A stretch of 16,940 bases of DNA, from assembly GCA_964617665.1 (NCBI GenBank), contig CAZUAH010000294.1, positions 1 through 16,940 on the forward strand, written 5' to 3'. Source of the DNA: JADHUC01 sp964617665. GTDB taxonomy: Bacteria > Planctomycetota > Planctomycetia > Pirellulales > Pirellulaceae. The notes beneath the pieces were generated by a model, which did not search any database, had not been told where the DNA came from, and saw only the letters and a list, made by a program, of their open reading frames with translations. The position numbers were made by a program, and so were the translations under genes. This document shows positions 8,240 to 15,683 of this stretch, piece after piece (the stretch's first letter is position 1; each line of letters begins with the position of its first letter).

Positions 8240-8271
8240 CTGCCGAAACGCGAGAGTAATCGCGTCGGCAG
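8240..8271. terminator. Two-part hairpin, possible transcription terminator
   Basis: CTGCCG (8240-8245) pairs with CGGCAG (8266-8271) and, inside it, ACGCGA (8248-8253) pairs with TCGCGT (8260-8265), leaving an AA bulge and a GAGTAA loop. It lies in the gap between the convergent oxidoreductase and AraC genes, so it could stop transcription from either side. It lacks a clear U-tract. Between it and the AraC stop at 8377 only a weak TTCAG/CTGAA hairpin was seen. Confidence 0.35.
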
Positions 8272-8376
8272 GTTTGGCACCGAAACGTCATTCAGGCGAG
8301 TGCTGAATCGGCGTTCCTGCTCGCGACGACGAGCCCACGGGAGTACACTGGAACTGATACTCGGAGAAAGGTGTGC

Positions 8377-9270
8377 TTACGTCAAGCGATTAGGATGACT
8401 GGGCCGATTTCGCTCACGATACGAGCGGGGCGATTGGCCGGTGTATCGCTTGAAAACCGTGGCGAAGTACGCGGGCGTCGAGAAGCCAAGCTGCATGGCC
8501 ACACTGGTGATGTTCTCGTGGCCGGATTGGAGCAGTTGCTTGGCTCGTTCGGTCTTCTGCCTCATCACATAGTCAGCCGGTGGAGTGCCTACTTCCTGCT
8601 TGAATCGGGCTTTGAAACGCGACGTTGAAAGGCCAGCATGTTGGGCAAGTTGCTTCGCAGTGAGCATTTCAGAGATATTCTCTTCGATGTACTGCTGGAC
8701 GGTTAGGATGGTATGACTGATCGTCGGCTGCGATTGCCAACAGGCGTCGAGCAAGTCCAAGAGAAACCGCAGCATCAGGTTGCGCAAGTTGGTTATGTAG
8801 AGCGGATCATCACTACGCTCGTAGGCGTTGAGAATCTGGTAGAGCGACTTTTTCAGACCCTCGTTGCCACGGAAGTGTCGCGCGGGTAGGTGTTGCAGCC
8901 GCTGGAGGATCGTGCGGGTCTCCGCCGCCGGGAGTGCCAGAAAACGGCCCCTTCCCTCGGGCACGTGGATCAGCATCCAGAACAATACGCCTTTGCCCTC
9001 GGGTGTGTTGCCGCTACCGTGACGCTCGCCCGGAAAGGTGACGAACAGGTCCCCGCCGGTCAAGTCAAAGGTCTCCTCGCCCACGACATATGTCTGCTGC
9101 CCGCTTTCCAGGAAACAGATTTCGATCATGTCGCCGTGGTTGTGATCCTCCAGCGGCACATGAGCCCGGGCATAGCTGTAACGGCCCAGCACGATCACAT
9201 CGCGAAATCCTAGCGGTCGAAAATCGAGGATCTGCCGCTCGTCGGACGGATCGATCAGGACATTATCCAT
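8377..9270 (-). CDS. AraC/XylS-family transcriptional regulator with cupin sensor domain
   Basis: The product has 297 residues, the normal length for AraC-type regulators. The N-terminal half (about 20-110) is cupin-like, with EDHNHGDMIEI (41-51) and TGGDLFVTFPGERHG (71-85), the segment that usually binds a small ligand such as a sugar. The C-terminal 100 residues hold the two helix-turn-helix motifs: LTAKQLAQHAGLSTSRFKARF near 203-223 and ITSVAMQLGFSTPAYFATVF near 254-273, ending in the family's TGQSPRSYR. It is transcribed divergently from the operon starting at 9577, with a 306-bp gap, the usual arrangement for a regulator of its neighbour. It may also control the oxidoreductase at 6456. 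Most such proteins activate transcription when bound to an inducer; the inducer here is unknown. No strong ribosome binding site precedes ATG 9270-9268. Confidence 0.92.
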   Translation of the reverse strand: MDNVLIDPSDERQILDFRPLGFRDVIVLGRYSYARAHVPLEDHNHGDMIEICFLESGQQTYVVGEETFDLTGGDLFVTFPGERHGSGNTPEGKGVLFWMLIHVPEGRGRFLALPAAETRTILQRLQHLPARHFRGNEGLKKSLYQILNAYERSDDPLYITNLRNLMLRFLLDLLDACWQSQPTISHTILTVQQYIEENISEMLTAKQLAQHAGLSTSRFKARFKQEVGTPPADYVMRQKTERAKQLLQSGHENITSVAMQLGFSTPAYFATVFKRYTGQSPRSYRERNRPSHPNRLT

Positions 9271-9325
9271 AGCCGAAACAGTTCTTCGAGAGCTGGTAGT
9301 GGGTCAGCCCCATCAGTTGCTGCAA

Positions 9326-9410
9326 TTCTGCCAAGATTCCAAGGGTTCTGCAACGTTCGGACTTTCGATTTCGTACTGCGATACGAACGTGATTGCAAAT
9401 AGTGGCCACT
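9326..9410. promoter_or_regulatory. Candidate operator region between AraC gene and operon
   Basis: The 306-bp divergent gap (9271-9576) contains several repeated short words. TTCTGC occurs at 9326-9331 and 9346-9351, a 20-bp phase close to two helical turns, as for AraC-type direct half-sites. ACGTTCG (9353-9359) and CGAACGT (9384-9390) are inverted, with TCGTA (9371-9375) and TACGA (9382-9386) nested inside. AGTGGCCACT at 9401-9410 is a perfect palindrome. None is proven; no convincing -35/-10 pair was found. Confidence 0.3.
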
Positions 9411-9576
9411 CTCGATCAGAATCCATAGTATTGTGTGAAGTCTTAGTATGGGATCACAGGGGCCGTCGGATGTCGTTTCGTGAGCCAGGTTCACGGTGGC
9501 GTCCTGAATCCGTGGATCGCCGTCTAACGAGCTCAACCCGCCTCCCCACCCTCCTTCGTTTCGGAGAACAAAACCA

Positions 9577-10593
9577 ATGCTCATCTTACACCCGCGTGGA
9601 GCCGGTATTGTCTGCCAACTGCTGCTTCTTTGGGTATTGCCCATTGGACTTGCGTTCGCCGCCGGGCCGCCGGGAGTCGATCAGACGGCAATGCGTGCAG
9701 CGGTGGATCCGGCGACCGGGCAGGTCGATGTGACCGAAGGGGACGCACGGGTGCTGCGGTACAACTATCGGACTGTCGAGCCGCCGGAAGGATATCTGGA
9801 AGAAGTCCATGCCAACGCCCGCAAGTATGCCCGAGCGCGGAGCAATTACATTCATCCGATGTACTGCCCCACGGGCAAGACGCTAACTAAGGACTGGAGC
9901 AAGGATCACCCACATCATCGTGGCATCTATTGGGCCTGGCCCGAAGTGCAGTACAAGGGCGAGCTGGCCGACCTGCACGCGCTGCAGCGGGTGTTCGCGC
10001 GGCCGACGGGCAAGATCGAACTGCGCAGTGAATCGGACTTCGCCGAGATTGAAGCCGAGAACCAATGGATGTGGGAGGATAAGACGCCCATCGTCCGCGA
10101 GGTGGCGACCATCCGCGCCTGGAAGGCTGGCGAGCACGGCCGTTACGTCGATCTGAAGTTCGAGTTCACTGCGCTCGATGACGATGTCACGCTGGCCCGG
10201 CGAGGCACGAAGAACTATGGAGGACTGAACATTCGCCTGGCGCCGATCGCAAATCTGAAGTTGATCCATCACGCCGATCCGTCCGACGCGTCGCCGCGTC
10301 GAGCCTGGCAACTGGCCACGGGCGTCTGGAGCGAGGCCGAGCGACCGGCCATGCTGTCCGCGATCGAGAGTGTAACCAATCCGCAGTACCCCGGCGACTA
10401 CGTGCAGTACCCTCCACTGCCGTGGTTCCAGCCGACGTTCCCTCGTGCCGGGACCCGCTATCCGCTTCCCAAAGGCAAGCCGCTCACCTTGCGTTATCGG
10501 TTGTGGGTCCACCCCGGCGGCTCGCCCGACCAGGCGCAACACATCGAACAATGGAACCTTTACAACGCCTCTGATACCAAGGAGTCTCTATAA
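9577..10593 (+). CDS. DUF6807 ('PmoA' family) secreted protein
   Basis: The 338-residue product begins with a signal peptide (hydrophobic residues about 11-29, likely cleavage after AFA/AA near 29). Family marks are YIHPMYCPTG (91-100) and DHPHHRGIYWAW (110-121), the His-rich motif conserved in DUF6807, plus a C-terminal LRYRLWVHPG. Although the family is often labelled PmoA or methane oxygenase, it is unrelated to particulate methane monooxygenase. In planctomycetes and Bacteroidetes it occurs beside Gfo/Idh/MocA genes, as here, pointing to carbohydrate metabolism, but the biochemical role is not established to my knowledge. A CGGAGAA element lies about 10 nt before ATG 9577. The stop overlaps the next start (TAATG at 10591-10595), so translation of the two genes is likely coupled. 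It is the first gene of the proposed operon. Confidence 0.85.
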   Translation: MLILHPRGAGIVCQLLLLWVLPIGLAFAAGPPGVDQTAMRAAVDPATGQVDVTEGDARVLRYNYRTVEPPEGYLEEVHANARKYARARSNYIHPMYCPTGKTLTKDWSKDHPHHRGIYWAWPEVQYKGELADLHALQRVFARPTGKIELRSESDFAEIEAENQWMWEDKTPIVREVATIRAWKAGEHGRYVDLKFEFTALDDDVTLARRGTKNYGGLNIRLAPIANLKLIHHADPSDASPRRAWQLATGVWSEAERPAMLSAIESVTNPQYPGDYVQYPPLPWFQPTFPRAGTRYPLPKGKPLTLRYRLWVHPGGSPDQAQHIEQWNLYNASDTKESL

Positions 10594-11882
10594 TGAAATT
10601 CCGCCTTACCCGTCGCCAAATGCTTCGCACGAGTGCTGCCGTCATCGCAGCGCCGATGGTTGTTCCCTCCACTGTTTTCGGCCAGGATGCCCCGTCGGAG
10701 CGTATCCGGCTCGGCGTGATCGGATGCGGTGGCAAGGCATTTGGCGGTACGAAAAACCTCCAAGGCCCCGGTGCTTGCGACGTCGTCGCCCTGGCCGACC
10801 CGAACCAGTTGAACACGGATCGCTACGCCCAGGCGTTCAAGGTTCCGGCCGACCGCTGCTATCAAGACTTCCGCGAGCTACTGGAGCTGGCCGACGTGGA
10901 TGCCGTGCTCGTCGGCACGCCCGACCATTGGCATGTGCCGGCTTCAATCGCCGCGGCCAAGGCCGGCAAGCACGTCTATTGTGAAAAGCCGCTGAGCAAT
11001 TCGATCGCGGAAGGCCAGGTACTGGTCAAAGCGATCCACGAGGCGGGCGTGGTGTTCCAGCACGGCACACAACTGCGTTCGCGCGACGCGACGCGCAAAG
11101 CCTGCGAGCTGGTTCGTAACGGATACCTTGGCGAGGTGAAGAAGGTTGTCATCGGTTCTCCGCCAGGTCGCGCGATCGAAGACATCCCCGCAGTCCCCGT
11201 ACCGGATACGCTGGATTGGGACATGTGGCTGGGACCGGTCGAACCGATCGACTACCGGCCGGACATCGTCGGTGGAATTCGCGGCAAGGGGTTGCGCGGC
11301 TGGTACTTCATCAAGCGGTTCTCGCTGGCGGGTTGGGTCGCTGGCTACGGCGTACACGACATCGATTTGGCCCACTGGGGGCTGGGGCTGGAGAGCACGG
11401 GCCCGGTCCGCATCGAGGGCCGCGGCACGTTCCCCGAAGCCGGCTTGTTCAACACGGTGCTCGACTACGAGCTGACCTTTTCCTACGCAGACGGCCGCCA
11501 GATCGTAATGACCGACACGGGCAAGAATCGCCACGGCGTGAAGTTCATGCACGAGAACGGCAAGGATTGGGTCTACTGCCGTAGCGGCATCGATTCCAGC
11601 GACAAGAAACTGCTGCAAACGGAAATCAAGGAGAGCGATACGCGCCTGTACGAGTCGCAGCAGCACGAGAAGAACTTCGCCGACTGTATCCGCAAGGGCA
11701 CGACCGAGACGATCACGCCGATCGACGTGGCCCATCGCTCGACCAGCGTCTGTCTGCTCGGCGGCATCTGCCTGGACCTCGGTCGGCCGCTGGAGTGGGA
11801 CCCTGTCGCCCAACGGTTCGTGGACGACGACGAAGCCAATGGCCGCCTTGATTACCCTCATCGCGATCCGTGGGGCGTGTAA
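10593..11882 (+). CDS. Tat-exported Gfo/Idh/MocA family oxidoreductase
   Basis: The 429-residue product starts with a twin-arginine signal (TRRQMLRTSAA, residues 6-16; cleavage near FGQ, about 30). The Rossmann NAD(P) site follows at 39-47 (RLGVIGCGG). The family's conserved Glu-Lys-Pro is at 131-133 (YCEKPLSN), with TPDHWH at 109-114 before it. The substrate domain carries GVHDIDLAHW (253-262), containing the usual catalytic His/Asp region. Exported members such as glucose-fructose oxidoreductase keep a tightly bound NADP and act in the periplasm on sugars. The substrate here is unknown. The start ATG overlaps the stop of the DUF6807 gene by one base, and an AAGGAG ribosome binding site (10579-10584) lies inside that gene's end. 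The next gene begins 93 bp downstream; that gap holds two small hairpins (around 11913-11929 and 11929-11951) without T-runs. Confidence 0.92.
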   Translation: MKFRLTRRQMLRTSAAVIAAPMVVPSTVFGQDAPSERIRLGVIGCGGKAFGGTKNLQGPGACDVVALADPNQLNTDRYAQAFKVPADRCYQDFRELLELADVDAVLVGTPDHWHVPASIAAAKAGKHVYCEKPLSNSIAEGQVLVKAIHEAGVVFQHGTQLRSRDATRKACELVRNGYLGEVKKVVIGSPPGRAIEDIPAVPVPDTLDWDMWLGPVEPIDYRPDIVGGIRGKGLRGWYFIKRFSLAGWVAGYGVHDIDLAHWGLGLESTGPVRIEGRGTFPEAGLFNTVLDYELTFSYADGRQIVMTDTGKNRHGVKFMHENGKDWVYCRSGIDSSDKKLLQTEIKESDTRLYESQQHEKNFADCIRKGTTETITPIDVAHRSTSVCLLGGICLDLGRPLEWDPVAQRFVDDDEANGRLDYPHRDPWGV

Positions 11883-11975
11883 CCCAAACGCCGTTAACGA
11901 AGTTCGCTTGTACCGTCCATCGGAAGACGGCCTCAGAGTGGTTCAGAGGCCCGTGAACGGTTGCGATTTCGCTAG

Positions 11976-13205
11976 ATGCTACTTGCTATGAGAGAACTCG
12001 ATAGCCAAGAGCGAATGCGACGTGCGATGGCCCACGAGTTGCCCGACCAGGTGCCCGTCATGTGTCAGCTCGCACTGGGCCACTACTTCTTGTTCAGTGG
12101 GTATGAGCCGGTCGACATTTGGTTCGACAGCGAAACTCTTGCCAAGGCGTTCGAGCGATTGCGAGTTCAATACGGTTTCGACGGGTTCATGATCAACTTG
12201 CCCGGCCGCCCGGTCAACTGGCGGGATTACGCGTCTTCGGTCGAGAACGCCGATTCGGGATGGAAGCTCATGTGGCAAGATGGCCTTCAGACGCACATTC
12301 CGCTCGACGACAACGCGCACACGTTCGATGAGTGTGGTGGTTCATTGCCGCGAGCCGACCATACTACCGTGGACGTGGACGACCCGGCAACCTACCGAAT
12401 TGCCGGCTACGTTTGGAACACGTGGCACGCTCCGAGCCTCTGGGATATACCAGAAACGGCCGATTTGGCGGACCCGGCGTCGTATCCCGATTGGTTCACG
12501 CGCGGCCTGCGTATTGCCCGTCGGTTATGCCGGGACGGATCGGTGCATGCGGAGGTCTTTTCTCCGTTTACGCATCTCTTGGAGTTGTTCGGATACCAAA
12601 ACGCGTTGATGGCGTTGATCGAGAATCCCGAAATGTGCCATCGTCTGTTGGAGACGTTTACGGCCCACGTCATGGCCCAGGTTCAATGCCAGGGGCGTTG
12701 CGAGCCGGACGCGATTTTGATCAGTTCGGCATTTGCTGGAGCCGGATTCATCAGCAGAGACATGTATCGAGAGTTCGTCCTGCCGTATGAGAAACGGGTC
12801 GTGCAAGCCGTTCATGAGCACGACTTGCCAGTCTACGTCCACACCTGTGGAGCAATCGGAGACCGTCTGGATCTGATGAGCGATAGCGGAGTGGACGGCA
12901 TCGACACACTCGATCCGCCACCGTTGGGAACGGTCGATCTGGCCGAGGTCAAAGCCCGCTTCGGCGACCGTTTCTTTCTGAAGGGCAATCTCGATGCGGT
13001 CAACGAGATGCTGCACGCCGACGACGAGACCTTCGAGCGCGCCGTGATCGAGCGGCTTGAAGTAGGCAAGGCGGGCTCGGGATACATCCTGTCGTCCGCC
13101 TGCTCCGTGGCGCCGCACGTCAGCCCCGAGCGACTGAAGAGGATGGTACAGTTGGCCCAAGAGCACGGGCGTTTCGACACGCAACTCACCACACACGATG
13201 ATTGA
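11976..13205 (+). CDS. URO-D-fold, MtaA/MtbA-like methyltransferase family protein (first copy)
   Basis: The 409-residue product belongs to the uroporphyrinogen decarboxylase superfamily (TIM barrel). It lacks the HemE N-terminal Arg-containing signature but has a His-x-Cys pair (VYVHTCG, His289 and Cys291) and a later Cys376 (SSACSVAPHVSPE). This matches the zinc-binding H-x-C...C pattern of methylcobamide methyltransferases such as MtaA and MtbA. It is therefore better described as a possible zinc-dependent methyltransferase acting on a methyl-corrinoid or related donor than as a heme enzyme. No signal peptide is seen, so it is cytoplasmic. ATG 11976 and ATG 11988 are both possible starts; neither has a strong ribosome binding site. 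No corrinoid-binding protein is in the window, so its methyl partner is unknown. The next gene starts 29 bp after its stop. Confidence 0.82.
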   Translation: MLLAMRELDSQERMRRAMAHELPDQVPVMCQLALGHYFLFSGYEPVDIWFDSETLAKAFERLRVQYGFDGFMINLPGRPVNWRDYASSVENADSGWKLMWQDGLQTHIPLDDNAHTFDECGGSLPRADHTTVDVDDPATYRIAGYVWNTWHAPSLWDIPETADLADPASYPDWFTRGLRIARRLCRDGSVHAEVFSPFTHLLELFGYQNALMALIENPEMCHRLLETFTAHVMAQVQCQGRCEPDAILISSAFAGAGFISRDMYREFVLPYEKRVVQAVHEHDLPVYVHTCGAIGDRLDLMSDSGVDGIDTLDPPPLGTVDLAEVKARFGDRFFLKGNLDAVNEMLHADDETFERAVIERLEVGKAGSGYILSSACSVAPHVSPERLKRMVQLAQEHGRFDTQLTTHDD

Positions 13206-13234
13206 AGACCGTGTGTATGCAAGGAGTCTTACCC

Positions 13235-14506
13235 ATGAGCGAAAAACGACGACCAGAACCACCGGCCACCCGCCGCCAATTCCTCAAGTCGGCAACGACC
13301 GCCGGGGCCGCCGTGGCGATATCGCCACAACTACAGATCCTGGGCGACGAAGCCAAAGGGGCCAACGAGCGGATCGGCGTCGGATTCATCGGCACCGGAG
13401 GACGCAGTGGCGCACATCAGGGGGTCGTCAATAAATTCAAGGAGCAAGGTATCGCCGAGCCGGTTGCCGTCTGCGACGTCTACCGGCCAAGGCTCGAGGC
13501 CGCCTCGAAGCGTTGTGGCAACGCCGCGATGTATATGGAACACGAAGCCTTGCTCGACGATCCCAACGTCGACGTCGTCTGCATCGCTTCGCCCGACCGG
13601 CACCACGCCCCGCATGCGATTGACGCGCTGAACGCGGGCAAGGATGTCTATTGCGAGAAGCCGCTTACCCACTGGGCTCAGTTCGATCTGGCCAAGAAAG
13701 TTGGAGAGGCGGCCGAGAAGAACGGGAGATTGGTCCAGGTCGGCACCCAATACATGGCTGATAAGAACCTCCCGGTTGTCAAGCAAATGATTGCCGACGG
13801 AATCATCGGCAAGCCGGTGCACGTACAGTGCTCCTACATGCGACGCGGCGATTGGGGAGAGCGAATGAGGGTCCCCGATGCCAATGCCCAACCCGGCCCC
13901 GATCTCCTCTGGGATCGCTTTCTTGGCGATGCGCCCAAGGTCGATTTCAGCGTTTCCCGATTTTTCCAGTGGCGGCTGTTTTGGGACTATGCCGGCGGGC
14001 CGGCAACCGACCTGCTGGTGCACACATTTACGCCAATCTTCGCCGTTCTGGGGCTCGATTTTCCCGAGCGTGTGTTTGGCGGGGGCGGCACGTTTCAGTA
14101 CGACCGTGAAGTGCCCGACCAATGCAACATCATTGCCGACTACGCTGACGGACCAAGCGTCGTGATGATGAATACGCTGTCGAACCACGTTCCGACCGAT
14201 ACCGTGATCCGCGGCACCGATGGCGTGATCACCTGGAAGAGCTTTGGTGCGAGGGACAGCAAGGGGATTCGAATCGTTCCGTTTGCCAAAGGCGCCGAAG
14301 AAATCAACCTGCCATGGAAAGGTCTTGGAGATACCAGCTCGCTTTGGGCCGACCTGTTAGATTGCGTAAGAACTCGGCAGCAACCAGCCTGTTCGATCGA
14401 TGTGGGCGTCAAGGTGCAGGCGCCGTTGAGCATGGGGATCCTCTCCCACCGCGAAAACAAGGTAGTCCTATTCGACAAAGACAAGGAAGACTTTGTCCTG
14501 GCGTAG
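13235..14506 (+). CDS. Tat-exported Gfo/Idh/MocA family oxidoreductase (second)
   Basis: The 423-residue product has a textbook Tat motif (TRRQFLKSA, residues 12-20) followed by an Ala/Gly-rich stretch. ATG 13235 is chosen because AAGGAG at 13221-13226 sits 8 nt upstream and the Tat motif is then near the N-terminus; the frame extends 33 bp further back without support. The Rossmann motif is GVGFIGTGGRSGAH (48-61), then SPDRHH (119-124) and Glu-Lys-Pro at 141-143 (YCEKPLTH). The C-terminal domain has YAGGPATDLLVHTFTPI, with the His at the usual catalytic position. It is clearly diverged from the Tat-type paralogue at 10593 and probably has a different substrate or step. It lies between the two URO-D genes, 29 bp after the first and 88 bp before the second. 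Confidence 0.92.
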   Translation: MSEKRRPEPPATRRQFLKSATTAGAAVAISPQLQILGDEAKGANERIGVGFIGTGGRSGAHQGVVNKFKEQGIAEPVAVCDVYRPRLEAASKRCGNAAMYMEHEALLDDPNVDVVCIASPDRHHAPHAIDALNAGKDVYCEKPLTHWAQFDLAKKVGEAAEKNGRLVQVGTQYMADKNLPVVKQMIADGIIGKPVHVQCSYMRRGDWGERMRVPDANAQPGPDLLWDRFLGDAPKVDFSVSRFFQWRLFWDYAGGPATDLLVHTFTPIFAVLGLDFPERVFGGGGTFQYDREVPDQCNIIADYADGPSVVMMNTLSNHVPTDTVIRGTDGVITWKSFGARDSKGIRIVPFAKGAEEINLPWKGLGDTSSLWADLLDCVRTRQQPACSIDVGVKVQAPLSMGILSHRENKVVLFDKDKEDFVLA

Positions 14507-14594
14507 CATCGGACGCATACTCCAACAAAAGCTGATACCGGCCGACCAGTTCGACAGCCTCACCTTCGAAGAAAGAAGCCATAGGGAAGTAGCC

Positions 14595-15647
14595 ATGAAT
14601 TGTCTTACCTCCAGGCAGCTCGTACAACGGGCCCTCGCCGGACTCGATACGCCGCGAGCGGCGGTCGGGCCGCTCGCCGTGCACTACTGCGCGGGTCTCG
14701 CGGGAGTCAGTATCCGCCGCTACACAACCAACCCGACCGCTCTGGCCGACAGCGTGGCGCGGTACTATGAGACGTTCCGGCCTGACGCCGTATGGGTGTC
14801 CGCCGACACTTGGGTCAGCGCCGAGGCGATGGGGGCTGCGGTCCGTTTTCCCGACGACAACCAGCCGATGTGCGGCGTCGGCGAACCGCTCGTGCAGACC
14901 GCCAGCGACATCGACAGTATCAAGCCGCCCGATCCCGGCTCGCAGGGCCGCTGGCCGATTATGCTCGAAGCGCTCCGCCAGGTTCGCGATCGACTTGGGG
15001 AGGAAGCGTTTATCGTCGCCTGCTTCGACCAGTATCCGTTCTCGCTGGCGTGTGCGGCGATGGGCATCAATCAACTCATGCTGAAGCTGCTGGACGACCA
15101 GCCGATGGTGACGGCCCTGCTGGAGAAATGCAGTGAGTATGCCATCGCCTACGCTCAATCGCTTGGCGCGGCGGGAGCCGACATGCTCAGCGGCGGCGAC
15201 TCGCCGACGGGATTGATCGGCCCGGAGCTCTACCGCGACGTTGCCTTGCCCCACGAGCGGCGCGTGATCGAACAAATCAAACAGCAATACGCCGGGCCGG
15301 TCTCGCTGCACATTTGTGGCAACGCAACATCCCTACTGCCCCACGTGGCAACATCCGGGGCCGATGTATTGGAACTTGATCACAACGTCGACGTGGCCAC
15401 CGCGTGCAATATGGTCGGGCCGGAGATTGGGATCTGGGGAAACCTCGACCCCGTCAGCGTCCTGGCCCACGGCGACGCTGCGGAGGTACAGCGAGCTGCT
15501 CGCGGCTTGGTCCGTTCATTCCGCGACTGCAATCACCGCCGGTTCGTCCTGAGTAGTGGCTGCACCTTGGCCCCGGAGACCCCGCCTGAGAACCTAACGG
15601 CCCTGATCGAGGCGACGTCCTATGTCGAAGAAACCGTCAATCACTGA
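14595..15647 (+). CDS. URO-D-fold, MtaA/MtbA-like methyltransferase family protein (second copy)
   Basis: The 350-residue product is a second uroporphyrinogen decarboxylase-superfamily protein. Zinc-type residues are His239 and Cys241 (VSLHICGNAT) and Cys323 (SSGCTLAPETPPEN), again the H-x-C...C arrangement of corrinoid methyltransferases. The segment GIWGNLDPVSVLAHG (279-293) parallels the FLKGNLDAVNEMLHA segment of the first copy. Length and sequence are close to MtaA-type enzymes, and shorter than copy one, which has extra N-terminal and middle sequence. The frame is open back to 14493, but that start overlaps the preceding gene; ATG 14595 has GGGAAG at a suitable distance and starts right at the family's first helix (SRQLVQRALAG). 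It should be cytoplasmic. The two copies may act as a methyl-transferring pair or on different substrates; neither can be told from sequence. Confidence 0.85.
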   Translation: MNCLTSRQLVQRALAGLDTPRAAVGPLAVHYCAGLAGVSIRRYTTNPTALADSVARYYETFRPDAVWVSADTWVSAEAMGAAVRFPDDNQPMCGVGEPLVQTASDIDSIKPPDPGSQGRWPIMLEALRQVRDRLGEEAFIVACFDQYPFSLACAAMGINQLMLKLLDDQPMVTALLEKCSEYAIAYAQSLGAAGADMLSGGDSPTGLIGPELYRDVALPHERRVIEQIKQQYAGPVSLHICGNATSLLPHVATSGADVLELDHNVDVATACNMVGPEIGIWGNLDPVSVLAHGDAAEVQRAARGLVRSFRDCNHRRFVLSSGCTLAPETPPENLTALIEATSYVEETVNH

Positions 15648-15683
15648 TTGAACCACCCCCGAGAATCTCATGTGAGGTGTTTG

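Noticed and set aside
9577..10593. Methane monooxygenase subunit from the 'PmoA' family label
   Set aside because: The protein is soluble after its signal peptide, with none of the membrane helices of particulate methane monooxygenase; the label is a known misnomer.
10944..11861. 305-residue minus-strand ORF opposite the first Tat-type oxidoreductase
   Set aside because: It is a shadow frame of a well-supported gene in GC-rich DNA.
11976..15647. Heme-pathway uroporphyrinogen decarboxylase (hemE) for the two URO-D genes
   Set aside because: The HemE N-terminal signature is absent and both have the H-x-C...C zinc pattern instead.
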